Part shown: piece by piece, positions 1 to 12,714 of the stretch
Numbering within the stretch: position 1 is the stretch's first letter
Layout: each line of letters begins with the position of its first letter
DNA from: Inia geoffrensis
Taxonomy: Eukaryota; Chordata; Mammalia; Artiodactyla; Iniidae
Direction: 5' to 3'
DNA: 64,000 nt
Assembly: GCA_036417435.1 (NCBI GenBank)
Contig: CM070900.1
Span: 170,552,815-170,616,814, forward strand
The notes under the pieces: generated by a model
What the model was told of the DNA's origin: nothing
Seen by the model: only the letters and a program-made list of their open reading frames with translations
The model's database searches: none
Translations under genes and position numbers: made by a program

Positions 1-1010
1 GTTATAAAGTACAAAAATCATAAACCAACAATGAATTAGAAAATTTAGAATAGGGGCAATAAAAGTAAGTCTAGAAAGAGAATAGACAAGATATAATTGA
101 CTTCGAAAATTCATGAAAGTTTAAACCTTTCCTGAACAACGTTCAAATAATTCTGATTTGTATAAATGAACTCCAGAAAGATTCATCAATTAGGGGCAGC
201 AATCTTCACAGACAGTGGAGTTTGAAGTGGGACAGAAAATAAGTATTATTTAGATTACGAGAAAGACAAAAATTTTTATCAACATGGACAGAAAGACAAC
301 TGCCCCTCTAAAGGCAGAGAGAAAATTAAAGCCCTGTTCCTTGGAGTAAGGAGAACATACAAAACATGAAAAAGGGAAAACCATGCACAGATGTGAATCA
401 CCTACCTTACACTAACAGGAATGGTCAAAGAAATCTATCAACTGAATGGTGAAAATTACTCTCAATTCCAGTTCAGTTTCCTCACCAAGCTCAAAACAGT
501 CACCAAGGATTATACAGTATAGTCAGAAGATTAAAATAGTCCTCTACAAAAGGTCTAACTTATTGGAGGCAGGAAGAAAGAAAAGAAGAAAGTATGGAAA
601 CAAAGAAAGGAAAGAAGAAAATCTTGAAAATTTGAAATACCCATACAGCCTGATCAGAACACATAATATGAATGCAGGTTGCCCATGAATGCAAAGTTCT
701 AAAATGAGTATGCAGCCAGGAAGCAAAAGACATTCATAAAAAAAAATTAAATTTAAAAGTCAGTTTTAGAAAGTGAAGGTACAAGACAAAACAATACAAA
801 ACAAAACAGGAAATCAAACCAAGCCTGCAAGGACAAGCTATGTAACAAGAGAACTCATCACCCATACCCATATCCTGTGTTATGCAGCCTCAAAATTGTC
901 CCTAATAAGCCCTGCCCCTGGTATTCATAACCTTTTGGAAATCTCTCTTATTGGATAACTTGCTACTGAAAAAACAGAAGAGAACAAGGTAAGGGGGAAT
1001 GCCACTTTAG
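1..1010. other. Unassigned AT-rich DNA
   Basis: A-rich sequence with many short purine runs. The open frames here are at most about 80 codons, lysine-rich, and show no domain. I recognise no repeat family. Confidence 0.5.
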
Positions 1011-1079
1011 TGATTAAATTATTTTCATCTCGATATCAGACTCTCTCTATTACCTCATGTACGAGCTTTGTTGAAGCAG

Positions 1080-1427
1080 CTTATCTTGGTGGAGTGGTCC
1101 TTATGACAAGAAATTGAGGGGTAGCCTCAGGGAACAGCCAGCAAGAAACTAAAGCTCGTAGTCCAATAGCTTTTGAGGATCAATGTCCTGTCAACAACCA
1201 TGAAAGTGAGTTAGAGGTGAACACTTCCCTAGTTAAACCTCCAGACCCCAACCATGGACAACACCTTGATTTCCCTCTTGTGAGAGACTGAAACTGAGCC
1301 ATTTCTGGAGCTAAGATCCAGCTAAGCCTTCCCAGAGTCCTGACCCACAGAAACTGGGAAGTAATAAAGATAATATGCGTGTGTTTGTCTTGGTAAGCGA
1401 TGGAGTGAATTTTTATGCAGCAATAAT
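1080..1427 (+). mobile_element. MaLR-type LTR, 3' part
   Basis: The order of blocks matches the 3' half of MLT1/MST-type (ERVL-MaLR) LTRs: an 'agcctcagggaacagccagc' block near 1124, 'acaccttgat' near 1261, 'gtgagagactgaaactgagcc' near 1280, 'cctgacccacagaaactg' near 1339, and an AATAAA polyadenylation signal near 1364. The end lies near 'tatgcagcaataa'. The 5' end is not clear. No coding capacity remains. Confidence 0.6.
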
Positions 1428-1429
1428 AA

Positions 1430-1830
1430 TAATATCCATATGAAATAAATAGTATCCATATGAAAACAGGTGCACACACGCACACAAACATACACACATG
1501 CAAATGCAGCTGATAAAACAAGATGTGATACCAGAAATTTTTTAAAAGTAGAGGGAGAGAAAGAAATATTGGAAATGGGGTATTTCCTATTTTTCCTTTT
1601 TTTTTTTTGTATGTTAGGATTTCTAGTTTGGCCATCTAATTATTTTACTTTATTTCTCATGTATATATACATAAATATAAACTCATATATTTACATATAA
1701 ACTATAATATATAATGTATAACACATTTTATATATTAATATTAATGATATATAATATATACATATATCGTAAATATAATATACACATATGTATAGATCAT
1801 ATACTATATAAATGTATAAAAAAAGCATTT
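1430..1830. repeat. CA-rich and AT-rich low-complexity DNA
   Basis: A short imperfect CA stretch (about 1471-1500) and a poly-T (about 1597-1609) lead into roughly 180 bases of almost pure A/T with TATA and ATAT runs (1650-1820). Frames that cross it give IYIY-type peptides with no meaning. Confidence 0.7.
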
Positions 1831-1849
1831 GTCAATATTATGCTTTTGA

Positions 1850-4800
1850 GACCTATCCCCTACTTCTTCCTACAAATTTTCTATTGAAATTTTTATCTGT
1901 GCATTCCTTCAGGCTTATATGTCCCTGTCTTTGCTTATGCATAATATGCATTATAATCAATTATTAAATATTTAATATGATAGAATAATCCTTGAGAAAG
2001 TCATCCTCTTATTCCAGCTCTAAGATAATTACCAATGACAATTATTTTTATATCTCCTATCACCTCAAGAAAGTACATTTGTTCCTTGGGACAATTATAT
2101 GGAGAGAGTGAGAGGCAGGAGCTGGTTTGTGGAAAGTTGTACAGCAAAATATACCAGACACTCAAGCATGCTCAGGTATTAGGACAGAACATGCTGAATG
2201 ACTTCAGCAAGCCTTACAATGGAATACTTCTTTTGTACCTCAGTGTGTGAGTACTTGATTTGGGGTTAACTTGATTTGGGGGTTAATTACTTGCAAATGA
2301 AGTACTTCCGCATGTGTTACATTTAAAGTATCATTTAAAAACATACGTTTTTTCCAAATGCTGCTAATTTGACATAAATTTCTCCATGTTTGACTCCTTA
2401 ATTTCTACTCATCCTTCCACACCTAAGTTAAACATTATATGCACCAAAATTCCTTTTCTAAACCTAGTAAAGATTTGGCACCAATGGCCAAGATTGCAAG
2501 TTGTCCTTCTAACATCTTTTTTTGGTGTGTGTGCATCTCTTAGTGTTATCAACAGTTTAATTTGCTAGTTGGCCAATTGCCATGCTCTTCTACACTCCCA
2601 TAAAACTTCTAGTGTCCTTAACTGGTATAATAAGAGCTCCTCAGCATATTGGTCAATGTCCAGAAAAATAATCTACCCTTCACTAACACACCAAATTACA
2701 AGACCTCTAAGACCTTGGACCAGTGCTGGTTAAGCCACCATAAATATTGTTGCCACTGCATTATGAGGACTAAATATTATCAAAGTGTTTTGAATGTGCT
2801 GACAACGTTGTATCCTCTGAGATGTTATTAGTTGAGAATGTTTTACCAACAGGTAGAGTTATATCTGGGTATGTCATGAGGTTTCTCAAAAGTGCCATTC
2901 TTGAATATTAGGTGTGAAAAATTTAGAGACATTTGGCCACCATGTCATGCCAGTATTTACCTACTCTGACCCCATTTTGATACTTGCTTGTATAGTGTTC
3001 CAAGCCTACTTTTCATCTGGAGTAGTTAAAGTAGCAATAGAGGTGGTGCCACACCAGGAAGACAGCAGAGACATTTATGCCTTCATATTCAGATATTTAT
3101 CTCAATGATATGTCATCCTGGTTCACAACAACTCAGTTTATTAGCTAACCACTGGCTGTATCAAAATGCCTAACATGATTCAAAAGCAAGAATTCTTTCA
3201 AGTCTTTGGAAGAATAGATATAAGCATAACAAAAAACTTAACACAATCAATAATATCAAACAGCTATTTTGGAGACTGATGATTAAATAATTCTGGTTAA
3301 TGTCTTTTTTTCTAAATTATACATACAGGGCTCTTAAAAATTCTAAGTGGCTTACATATAATTATTCTTCTTATAGGAAATCAAAGCTTAGAGCTTTCTC
3401 ACCAGTAGCTATGTCTTGACATCATATCTGAGAGTAACAACAAAATATATAATTCCCCTCTAAGATAGTACTGTGAGCAAAAAAAAAAAAAAAGTGAGGG
3501 TATTTTCTACCATGTTTCTTATTTATGTGCTTCATGATCAACTGCCAGAATTTTCCCCTTTTCTACTTTCAGCTTATAACCCATCTCAACCCAGAATCAG
3601 TGACCAAAATGATTTCAGCCATGCTGCCCATCCCCAGTTCAGGTAGCAGGATTGGATTTGCTGCATCTTCTTATATTGCCTTTTCTCAATAAGGAGATAA
3701 AGGATGATGGGGCCACCTCTATGACTAGTTAGTAGTCATTACTTAACATCGTTTGGTCCTTGTTTAGCCAATAAAACAAAATTACTCTCCAGCTCATTTT
3801 ACTTTAGACAATTCACAGACAAGTTCAGAAAAACTGAAACAGTGCTCTAATCACCAGCGCTTTACACTGCCAGGTTGCACAAAAGCTATCCTAGACCCAC
3901 TCCATTCCAAGAAAATGGAATAATGTGTATCTTGGGGAAAAGATAGTAGGGTGATCACATGATGCTATACGCCTTCCTTCAAAGTACTACATCCCCGAAA
4001 GCTTTTCAAATCTGTCCTCCTTTCCACCCTCACATTTAGATGAAGAACAAATTTATCCATCTGAGCCATCTGACACTTTTTATCTATGTTATTTTCTAAT
4101 TTCTATTAACAGATAGTCAGTTTTCTATCCCAGTTCTCAAACAAACACCTTGCAGGCCACAAAGGATAGCATACATCCATATGGTATTATGCTTTATGGA
4201 ACATTTTAGAAAGTTGGAATCAGGGAAATGTATTCCTTGTTCTGATGATATACTGGGAGATATAGCTGAGGAGAACAAACTGATACAAAATACTTTTTCC
4301 CACACTCTTAGTAGTATTCTATGCTATTGATTCAGTTAAAAAGTAGGCAGAATCCAAAATGGATTGCCTGTCTATCACAGTCAAGATCCATTTTAAGCCA
4401 CTTGGATTTCTTGGTTAGGCTCTTGTGTAATGCAACTCCCAGCTAAGTGGAGGAAATTGTTCTCAGAGAATCTTACCCAAATCTATCTTTCCTGTTGATA
4501 TTTCACACAGTCTTTCATAACATTAGCAGCTTTGGCAGATGACAGAGGTATATAGCCTTTTCCTGCCTAATGTTGCATACCTTAAACACATCTGTGCCTG
4601 CTCATTTCAAGTAGGTACCTCCAGCAGTTGACCAAGACATCAGTCTTAGCATTTCAGCCATGTTCAATACTAGTAACTAGCTTTTGTCCACATGACCCAC
4701 TTTAACTCTTTCTTGAAATTTCCACATGAAATTTTACAATTGTATTAACAATACAAGGGATATTGATACAACCCAATCATCTGAGGCAGGGATTGGCAAA

Positions 4801-6090
4801 CTCCTATAATAATTAATTTGTTTTGCAAGAGTTTTCTTAACCTATTAAAATCCAAGAGCATTAAACTACTTTTGATGATTTCCTCAAGCAAGGGCCTTCC
4901 TCCAAAGTACAGTGCAGGTTTGAGACATTTTTAGCTTGAATTACAGCAGCTGTGGGTTATCTACAGTCCTTGTTATGCAGATCTGGCCAGGGTATCATCA
5001 TTGGCCCATACACTTAAACATGGGGCAATGCTGTCAAGAGTTAGCATGACACAAGAGTTCATGTGTATCCAGATAGAATCCAATTCTTATTTCATTACTT
5101 TATATATTGCCTTAATTCTGCCTTTTGTGTCTTCTTGCCCTTCTTGCCCCAACTGATGTCTTACCATCCATAGGGAGAATGACTGCATAATTCCAAATTG
5201 CTTGCTTACCCTAATTTGGAACTACCATTAGTCAACTAGGCTGCTTGCTTTCCTTTAGAAGGGAGACAGTCTAAGATTCATACCATTCACCATTAGAGCT
5301 ATTGGTCTTTCTAGTTTTGTCATTTTTCCCAGAACTGGTGTGAACTGCTCATGGATATAAGAGCTATCACCAATGGTTTCCTCTGGTGTATGCTGTTTTC
5401 ACTTTACAAGTTCAGTTGAGCTGTTTATTACATATTGATATAAATAGCTCAACATTACCAATGGCATAATGGGTATATTAGGTCTAAAAATATGTTATAG
5501 TTTAATATCTGCAGCTCTCTCCTCTAAAACCAAGTGAAAGGTCACCTTTTTTCTTAAGAGAGTATATGTAGCTGCAGTGGCATGTAGCTTGTCCAAAATC
5601 ATAGCATTTGTGACTTCTGAGAGACATTCAGTATCTCAGGTATCCATAAGCCTGATCTCACCAAAGCACTTTCCATATCACTTAGCATTTCTGTGGTGCT
5701 AAACAATACCACTTGGAATATACTCCACTGCAAGATTCTAAGATAGTTTTAATTCTATATTATATTCAAATTCACTCCAGGGAGAGAGGGAAGGAGAGAG
5801 CCACTTTATGTATTGGGACTAACCACATGTCCACATGTGGATATTCAAGAAGACTTACAAAGTATTATCCATTTTTATTATTAATTTGATTTATCACTGA
5901 ATATGATAAGATGCTCATGGCCCCAACCAATCATATTCTAATGAATTATTGGACTGGTACCTATATTTTATCCAAATTAATTATCCTTGGTTATTGTATG
6001 TGCTATCACAGTTTTCCAAGGTCCCTTGGCTTCATACTATGAGAATGAAATTTTCATGATCTCTCCATTACAATGAATCAACTTATTTTT
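1850..6090. other. Unassigned DNA, possibly decayed retroviral interior
   Basis: About 4.2 kb without a gene or a named repeat. GC content is higher than in the flanks from about 3500 to 5400, and the prose-like mixed composition resembles old ERVL/MaLR internal sequence read antisense, but I cannot align it to a family. No frame exceeds 75 codons. Poly-A occurs at 3479-3493. Confidence 0.3.
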
Positions 6091-6235
6091 GTTAACCAGA
6101 TTTATTGTGTTGATCATTACTCAATATATACATATATTGAATCATTACATTGTACACCTGGAACTAATATAATGTTAAATGTCAATTATATTTCAATTTT
6201 AAAAATTAACTTTTTTGTTTTATAAAAAATAAAGT
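6090..6235 (+). mobile_element. Old L1 3' end
   Basis: Typical mammalian L1 3' terminal words in order: 'ttgaatcattacattgtaca', 'cctggaactaatataatgtt', 'gtcaattatatttcaatttt', then an A-rich tail. The same terminal block recurs at 6829-6907. Confidence 0.6.
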
Positions 6236-6610
6236 AAATCAACTTATTTTTAAGTTGGAGAATTCAGATATTTCTAGAGGAAAAATATGAATTCTATTTT
6301 AGCCTATCAGTCTATTTCTTTAAATAGCCTGGCATTAGCAGTATCTATTGTTATTTCTAAATAGATTTCCTGAAAAGATTCACTATGTTTAGCATGGTGA
6401 AAGATTATTGGTGGAACTGCCTTATAGTAAATTGTTAATGTCCATAAGCAAAACACTATTTTCACAGTTCAGAGAGCAATGTTATAAAATTAGACTGCTG
6501 ATTTTATCATGTTATAATTATGCATAAACTTTAAAAATTTTCTTTTTAATATGATTAATATATGGGAAGGATTTGTTAATCATGAATATTTCCAGTTAGC
6601 ATAAGCAATA
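6236..6610. other. Unassigned AT-rich DNA
   Basis: Nothing recognisable; AT-rich single-copy-looking sequence between two L1 3' ends. Confidence 0.5.
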
Positions 6611-6907
6611 CCAAACAAAGGATCGAATGTGACAAAACACAGACTCACAAATACAGAGAACAAATTAGTGTTTAAAAGTGGGAAGAAGGGTAGAGGGAGG
6701 GTCAAGATAAGTGAAAGGGATTAAGAGGTAGAAACTACTAGATATAAATGTTACAAGGATGTAATGCACAGCACAGAGAATATAGCCAAAATCTTATAAT
6801 AATTTTATATGGTGTATAATTTTTACAAATATTGAATCACTATGTGTACACCTGAAAGTAATATAATATTGTAAGTCAACTATACTTCAATTTAAAAAAA
6901 AAAAAAA
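6610..6907 (+). mobile_element. Old L1 3' end with A tail
   Basis: A second L1 3'UTR: blocks 'acagagaatatagccaaaat', 'tgaatcactatgtgtacacc', 'ctgaaagtaatataatattg' and 'caactatacttcaattt' followed by a 15-base A tail ending at 6907. It is 5' truncated at about 6610. No target-site duplication was found. Confidence 0.65.
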
Positions 6908-7337
6908 CAGAAAACAAAGAATACACTTGCTTGATATTTGAATATAAACTGGCAATCTATACACATGGCATAAAGATACAAAGATTCTAATTAACTAATT
7001 AGATACAAATGATACCACCAGAGGGTATTTTTTTTTCCTTTTCTTTCTGTCTTCTCAATCTATAGTTATCACCTTAACTGCTTATCTTCACAAGGGCATT
7101 GCTTTCCACTCCAAGTTTTACTTTCACTCTTCTAATATTTTCTTCTTGTCCTTGGACATAGCATAGTGTATTATCAGCATATCCAACCATTTACAATTTT
7201 AAATCTGAAAAATTATACTCTCAAAATTGAAATGAAATTGGTATTATAAGTCATAAATTAGGAAACATACCCAAAAATACTGTTCAAAAAAGGGGTAAGC
7301 AACTTTGTCATATACTAACAGAAATTTTCCTAATACA
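6908..7337. other. Unassigned DNA
   Basis: AT-rich sequence up to the SINE target site; nothing recognisable. Confidence 0.5.
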
Positions 7338-7350
7338 TGTAAATGTCATT
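7338..7350. repeat. Target-site duplication, left copy
   Basis: TGTAAATGTCATT, repeated exactly at 7562-7574 on the other side of the SINE. Confidence 0.9.
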
Positions 7351-7561
7351 TTTTTTTTTTTTTTTTTTGCTGTACACGGGCTTCTCACTGTTGTGGCCTC
7401 TCCCATTGTGGAGCACAGGCTCCAGACGCGCAGGCTCAGCGGCCATGGCTCACAGGCCCAGCCGCTCCGTGGCATGTGGGATCTTCCCAGACCAGGACAT
7501 GAACCCGTGTTCCCTGCATCGGCAGGTGGACCCTCAACCACTGCGCCACCAGGGAAGCCCC
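7351..7561 (-). mobile_element. CHR SINE (tRNA-derived), antisense
   Basis: Reverse complement of a cetacean CHR element: poly-T (the A tail) at 7351-7368, then the GGCCATGGCTCAC block at 7441-7453, 'gggatcttcccagaccagg' at 7479-7497, and the head read backwards, ending CCACCAGGGAAGCCC at 7546-7560. The head contains the degenerate tRNA-derived Pol III promoter. A perfect 13-base target-site duplication, TGTAAATGTCATT, flanks it (7338-7350 and 7562-7574), so the copy is complete and fairly young. Confidence 0.95.
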
Positions 7562-7574
7562 TGTAAATGTCATT

Positions 7575-9505
7575 ATTAACAAAGAAAATATGTATATCTA
7601 TGTTCTAAGCTACAAGACACTATAGCCAAAAAGTTTTACTTGCTTTGCTTTTAGAATTACTATGTTCAGTTTTTTCTCTTACAATCTTATTGTCATCTAA
7701 ATTTTCTGTTAAATAATTCATCTCCTATCACTGTCACAAAGCATCAAAAACATTGTAATGATCTTGGATTTCAGTTGGCCAGAAAAACTCTTGCGAAATA
7801 AATGAACTGTTATATTGTTAAATGGTGTGGTTTGATTTTATCTACTTGACAAGGGACATTCAGACCATTTTAAGAATTATTATTTTTTTATTTCCTTTCT
7901 CTCAGGCTTGAAGGTTATTTACAAGGAGGCAAATTGCTCTAAATTGATTGACTTTATTTACCTTATGGTAGTAATTTATGGAATAATTAAAGGTTTCTTT
8001 CTACAAAATCGTTGCTAATAATACTAGCCTCTGATCAATTCGGCCAATTAATAGGAACTGAAGATTTCTGGTAGCACACTTTAGTGAGTAAAATTTAGCT
8101 TAACTCAATATAAATATCCCTTTCATATTGTGAGATTATTTTAAATTTTATTACTTTAATTTTTTTAGTTTCTAATTTGATTGTGTAGCATGCATTTTCT
8201 TGCATGTAGAAACTAATATCTATACCTAAAGCTATTACTAGAATTTAAAAATTTCACACATCTTATTAATATATACACTTGATGAAAAAAGGGTTGAAAA
8301 TTAGCATCAATACTGACATAACTATTTAGAAATTTAGATTATATGTTCCCCTATATAATTAAATTAATATTAGGGAGAAAATTAGGAGATAAAAATTCTT
8401 TGAAATCTTGACATTTCATTATAAAAATAATCTTAATAATTACATAAATGAAGTAGAACTTTCGAGTGTAGATTTCTATCTACATATACATGGAAAATTA
8501 TTAAATATATACAAACATGTACACACAGAATGGCCTTTACATATTCTCTGAAAAATTCGTTCCCACCAACTAATGTATCATGGAAAAAAATTTCCAGAGA
8601 AGATATAGATAGACAGACAGATAGATAGATAGATAGATATGGATATATGTATCTATGTTTGCCTCTATAGACCCTTACTAGTAGTGGACATTATCAATGG
8701 TTCTACTAATTGACTCTTCTCAAGTTTCTCCATGTAAGTTTGAGATAAACATGTAGGACAGCTTTCTTACCATGTGGGTAGCAAACTGGAGCAACAAGGA
8801 CTACTGAAGGAGAACACAGCACATTGATGCATTAGTCTATTGAATATACTAAAAGGAGAAATTGAACCATCCCCATGTCAATCCTTGGGGATTAGGCAGA
8901 AGAACAAGGTGCTTACGTTACTCAAGTTTCAAACAAGCGAACCAACACCTCAGCATTTCTAGGTAACTAGATTTCCACAAAAACTCCTATGAACATACCA
9001 GTAAATCAAAAGCACCAAGAACTATGGCTAAAGAGGCCTTATGAGGCACTCAAAGACCTCACTTAGCCTAGAGTAAGTGGTTACACAGACTAATTCTTCT
9101 GTAACCCAAGTGAGGGGTGGAGAAGAAGCACTTCCTCATAGCATAGGGCAGTGGTGATGGACAGAGAATGTGCAAGGAATGAACTGTTAATACTGGCATC
9201 TTGTAGGTACACAGAGTATAGATCACAGGAACAATGAGAAAAGAAACATTTAGCTCCTTTAATTGGCTGTATTCATTAGAGGCTAGTATTGTTTTGACCA
9301 AAAAAAAAAAAAAAAGAGGCTCTTTCTAGCACAAGAGTTGGAAGATTGGTGGCCTATTTCAGTAGTTCTTATATAATCCAAACTCAGGTGAACAAGTGCC
9401 AGAGACAATACATTTTATTATTATCAATCTTTGTAGGAGAGGCATAAACCCAGTCTGATTATATTTGAAAAAAAAATTACTGTGATAATACTTCCCTTCC
9501 ACGTG
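7575..9505. other. Unassigned AT-rich DNA
   Basis: About 1.9 kb with no gene. It holds a GATA microsatellite (8603-8640) and a 17-base A run (9300-9316). The antisense 119-codon frame at 9359-9718 runs into an L1 3' end and has no domain. Confidence 0.45.
8603..8640. repeat. GATA/GACA microsatellite
   Basis: Tandem AGAT/AGAC tetranucleotides, about nine units, in the line starting at 8581. Confidence 0.9.
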
Positions 9506-9509
9506 TTGG

Positions 9510-9945
9510 AGTATAATCTGCCATAATATATTTGGAGAAAATCTGGAATTTATCATATTCACAGTGAAAAAAAGAATAATCTGTAGTTGCCAGGGATTGG
9601 GGAGGGGAGGAGGGAAGGATGAAGCTAGAGCAGACAGGATTTTTAGGGCAGTAAAACTATTCCACATGATGTGGTGGTAATGGTGGATACATAACATCAT
9701 GCCTTTGACAAAACCCACAGAACCGTAGACCGCAAAGAATGTGAGCCCTTAAAATAATTGACTTTAGTTTATAACAATGTATCAGTATAGGGTCAGTTTT
9801 AACATGCTCACCACACCAAGGCAAGATGTTAATAATGAGGGCAAGGGGAGGAGTGGGAGGAGGAGTATATGGGAACTCTGAACATTGTGCTCAGTTTTTC
9901 TGTAAGCTCAAAACTATTCTAAAAATAAATTCCAATAATTTAAAA
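9510..9945 (+). mobile_element. Old L1M 3' end
   Basis: End of L1 ORF2 and 3'UTR of an old mammalian L1M. The block 'gtagttgccagggattggg' lies near 9583, 'aggatttttagggcagtaaa' near 9635, 'atggtggatacataacat' near 9679, and the terminal 'ctgtaagctcaaaactattc' near 9900 is followed by 'taaaaataaa'. The same family is seen better preserved at 33075-33895. Confidence 0.7.
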
Positions 9946-10052
9946 AATGTAAAGGGAATAAGAAAGGCATATTAAGTTAATATTAAACTAAAAACTTTGG
10001 AGTAGGCATATTAATTTCAACAAAGCTGATTTAAGAATAAAAAATACCAAGG

Positions 10053-10064
10053 AAAAGGTGGGAC
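10053..10064. repeat. Target-site duplication of nested L1
   Basis: AAAAGGTGGGAC, repeated at 10300-10311. Confidence 0.85.
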
Positions 10065-10299
10065 ACTAACAAACGTAAGGTAGATAGCTAGTGGGAAGCA
10101 GCCGCTTGGCACAGGGATATCAGCTTGGTGCTTTGTGACCACCTGGAAGGGTGGGATAGGGAGGGTGGGAGGGAGGGAGACGCAAGATGGAAGAGATATG
10201 CGAACGTGTGTATATGTATAACTGATTCACTTTGCTATAAAGTAGAAACTGACACACCATTGTAAAGCAATTATACCCCAATAAAGATGTTAAAAAAAA
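10065..10299 (+). mobile_element. Young 5'-truncated L1 nested in old L1M
   Basis: Last 235 bases of the cetacean-type L1 3'UTR: 'aaacgtaaggtagatagcta' near 10071, the G-run tract at 10159-10178, 'gtataactgattcactttg' near 10215 and AATAAA at 10280-10285. It is flanked by AAAAGGTGGGAC at 10053-10064 and 10300-10311 (the A part merges with the tail). The host L1M sequence continues on both sides, so the order of events is clear. Confidence 0.93.
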
Positions 10300-12714
10300 A
10301 AAAGGTGGGACGTTACATATTAATAAAAGTATCAATTCTCCAAAAAGACATAAAACTCCTAAAGTTGTGGAATCTGACATCAAGCTTTCAATATATGTGA
10401 AGCAAAAACTGATAGATCAAGTAGGCACAGAATCAGTAAGGATAGAGTTGACCTGGACAGTAATAGCAATCAAACTAATATAATTGGCATTTATAGAATA
10501 TTCCACTCAACAACAATAAAATATACATTTTTCTCAAGCTCATGTGGATCACTGAGAAAAGTCTTAAGAGGAATTTAAAAAGCAATTGTATAAAAATAAA
10601 AATTAAAAAAAATTGTAGATACAGAGAAAGCAGTGCTGAGAGGAAAATTTATAGTATTAAGTGCATACATTGAGAAAGAAGAAAGATCTATAATCAGTAA
10701 TCTGAGCTCCACCTCAGGAAACTAGAGAATGAAGAACAATTTAATATTAGTGTAAGCAGAAAGTAAAAAGAAATAATACATATGTGAGCATAAATTATTG
10801 AAACTGAAAACTTTATTAGAGAAAATCAATGAAACCAAAACTTCTTTGAAAAGACCAGCTAAACTGATAAACCTCTAGCCAGGTTAACAGAAAAAGAAAA
10901 GAAAAGAAAAAATAATTACCAATAGCAGAAATTACAGAGAGGTCATCCTGACCTGTTTCATGAATGTTAAAAAGGCAATAAAGAACAACAAACAGAACTC
11001 TATAATTTAGATGAAACAGAATGATTTCTTCACAGACACAAATGCTTAAAACTTACACAAGGAGAGACAGGTAATCTGATCAGGCCCATATCTATTTTAA
11101 AAAAATTGTATCAATAATCAATAACCTTCCAAAAAAGAAACCTTCAGTTCAGATAGTCACCGGTGAATTTTACCAAATCAAAAGAAATGGTGCCAATTGC
11201 CACAATCTCTTCCAGAAAACAGAAGCTGAGGAAACTCATTCTACGAGGTCAGCATTACCATAATAGCAAAACCAGACAGAAGCATTATGTGAAATAAAAA
11301 TATTTATATATCATGTTAAGAAGCTGAAAAATTTCTCACTAAAATCCAGAAAAAAGGAAAGATATTCTCTTTTACTCCTCCTACTATCCTTTCTACTGAG
11401 ATTTTTAGCTAGTACATTAAAACAAGAAAAAAGAAAAAGTATTCGACTTGGAAAGGATTAAATAAAGCTGTCTATACTTGCAGATGACATGATTGTCTCT
11501 GCAGAAAAAAATAATTTTGGAAAATTATAGAAATAATAAAGGACAATAACAAAGTCACAGGATTCATGGTTTAGTATATATTTTTGTGTATATGCTATAC
11601 ATATATATGTATTTTGTATATATACCATACATATAAATATAAACACACATACATTTAATAAATCAATGAAATTTGAAATTAAAACATACCATGTATATTG
11701 TAGCATAAAAATAAAGTACTTAATTATAAATCTAACCAAATATGTATAGGAACTATATGTGCAAAACTATAAAATGCTGATAAAAGATTAAATAAATCAA
11801 GAGTTATTCTGTGCATATTCACTGGAAAAATCAATATTATTTAGATGTTTATTCCTCTTAACTGTATCTATATATTCCATGCAATTCCAATCAAAATTCC
11901 AGTGAGCTATTTTCTTGACATTGACAAACTAATATCAAATTAATGTGGAAAGTAGAAAGACCTAAAATAGCCAAAACAATAATAGAAGATTAACAGCATA
12001 GCTGTAGTGTTAACAATTCCTGATTTCAAGAATTACTATAAAGCTACAGTAATCAAGAGAGCATGATATTGGCTCAAGAATAGACACATAGATCAATTAA
12101 ACCCTATATACAGCCCAGAAGTAGATGCACAAAAATACAGTCAACTGGTATTTCACAAGGGACAAAGACAATCAAGAGAGAAATAGATGAATGGATAAAC
12201 AAAGTGTGGTACATTCAAACAGTGAAATATTATTCAATAAAGAAATAAATGAACTAACATGCCATGAAAGTATACGGATGATTAAATGTATAGGGTAAAA
12301 TGAAAGAAGCCAGTAGGAAAAGGCTACATGCTGAATTATTCCACTTATATGACATCTGGAAATGACAGAACATATAGGCATGGTAAAACAGTAATGGCCA
12401 GTAGATTAAAGAAGGGCTAGAAATGATGATGAAACACAGGGAATATGTTCAGAGTTTCAAAACAATGCTGTATATTTTCATTGCAGATACATGAAACTAA
12501 GCATTTGTAAAATACCATAGAGCTTACAGCTCAAATAGTAAATATTAATATAAACAAATTTCAAAAATCATTTAAGAGGTCAGGGGAACCCAGGATGGGT
12601 GCAGAATGTAACTCGGGGTTGGGTATATGGGAACTGTCTGTATTACCCTTTCAATTTTTCTATAAATCTAAATGTTTTTCTAAAAACAAAAAATTATTTT
12701 TAAAAAATTCTGCA

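Larger units (their letters stand above)
9990..12710 (+). mobile_element. Old L1M, ORF2 body and 3'UTR, interrupted
   Basis: Decayed L1M ORF2 in sense orientation. Endonuclease-region sequence occurs up to 10053 and resumes after 10312 ('gaatattccactcaacaaca' near 10497). The linker 'aaagcagtgctgagaggaaa' is near 10627 and the 'accagctaaactgataaacctc' type block near 10854. Further on are reverse-transcriptase-like (11460-11520) and C-terminal blocks ('tggataaacaaagtgtggta' near 12192), then 3'UTR words to about 12710. Every frame has many stops. A younger L1 fragment sits inside it at 10065-10299. Confidence 0.75.

Noticed and set aside
7305..7579. Three overlapping frames of 65-78 codons over a SINE
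   Set aside because: They are translations of the CHR SINE; the same peptides recur wherever the SINE occurs (13431-13767, 17810-18151, 22119-22649).
8603..8640. Regularly repeated units that might suggest a CRISPR array
   Set aside because: Plain GATA microsatellite with no spacers, in a mammalian genome.
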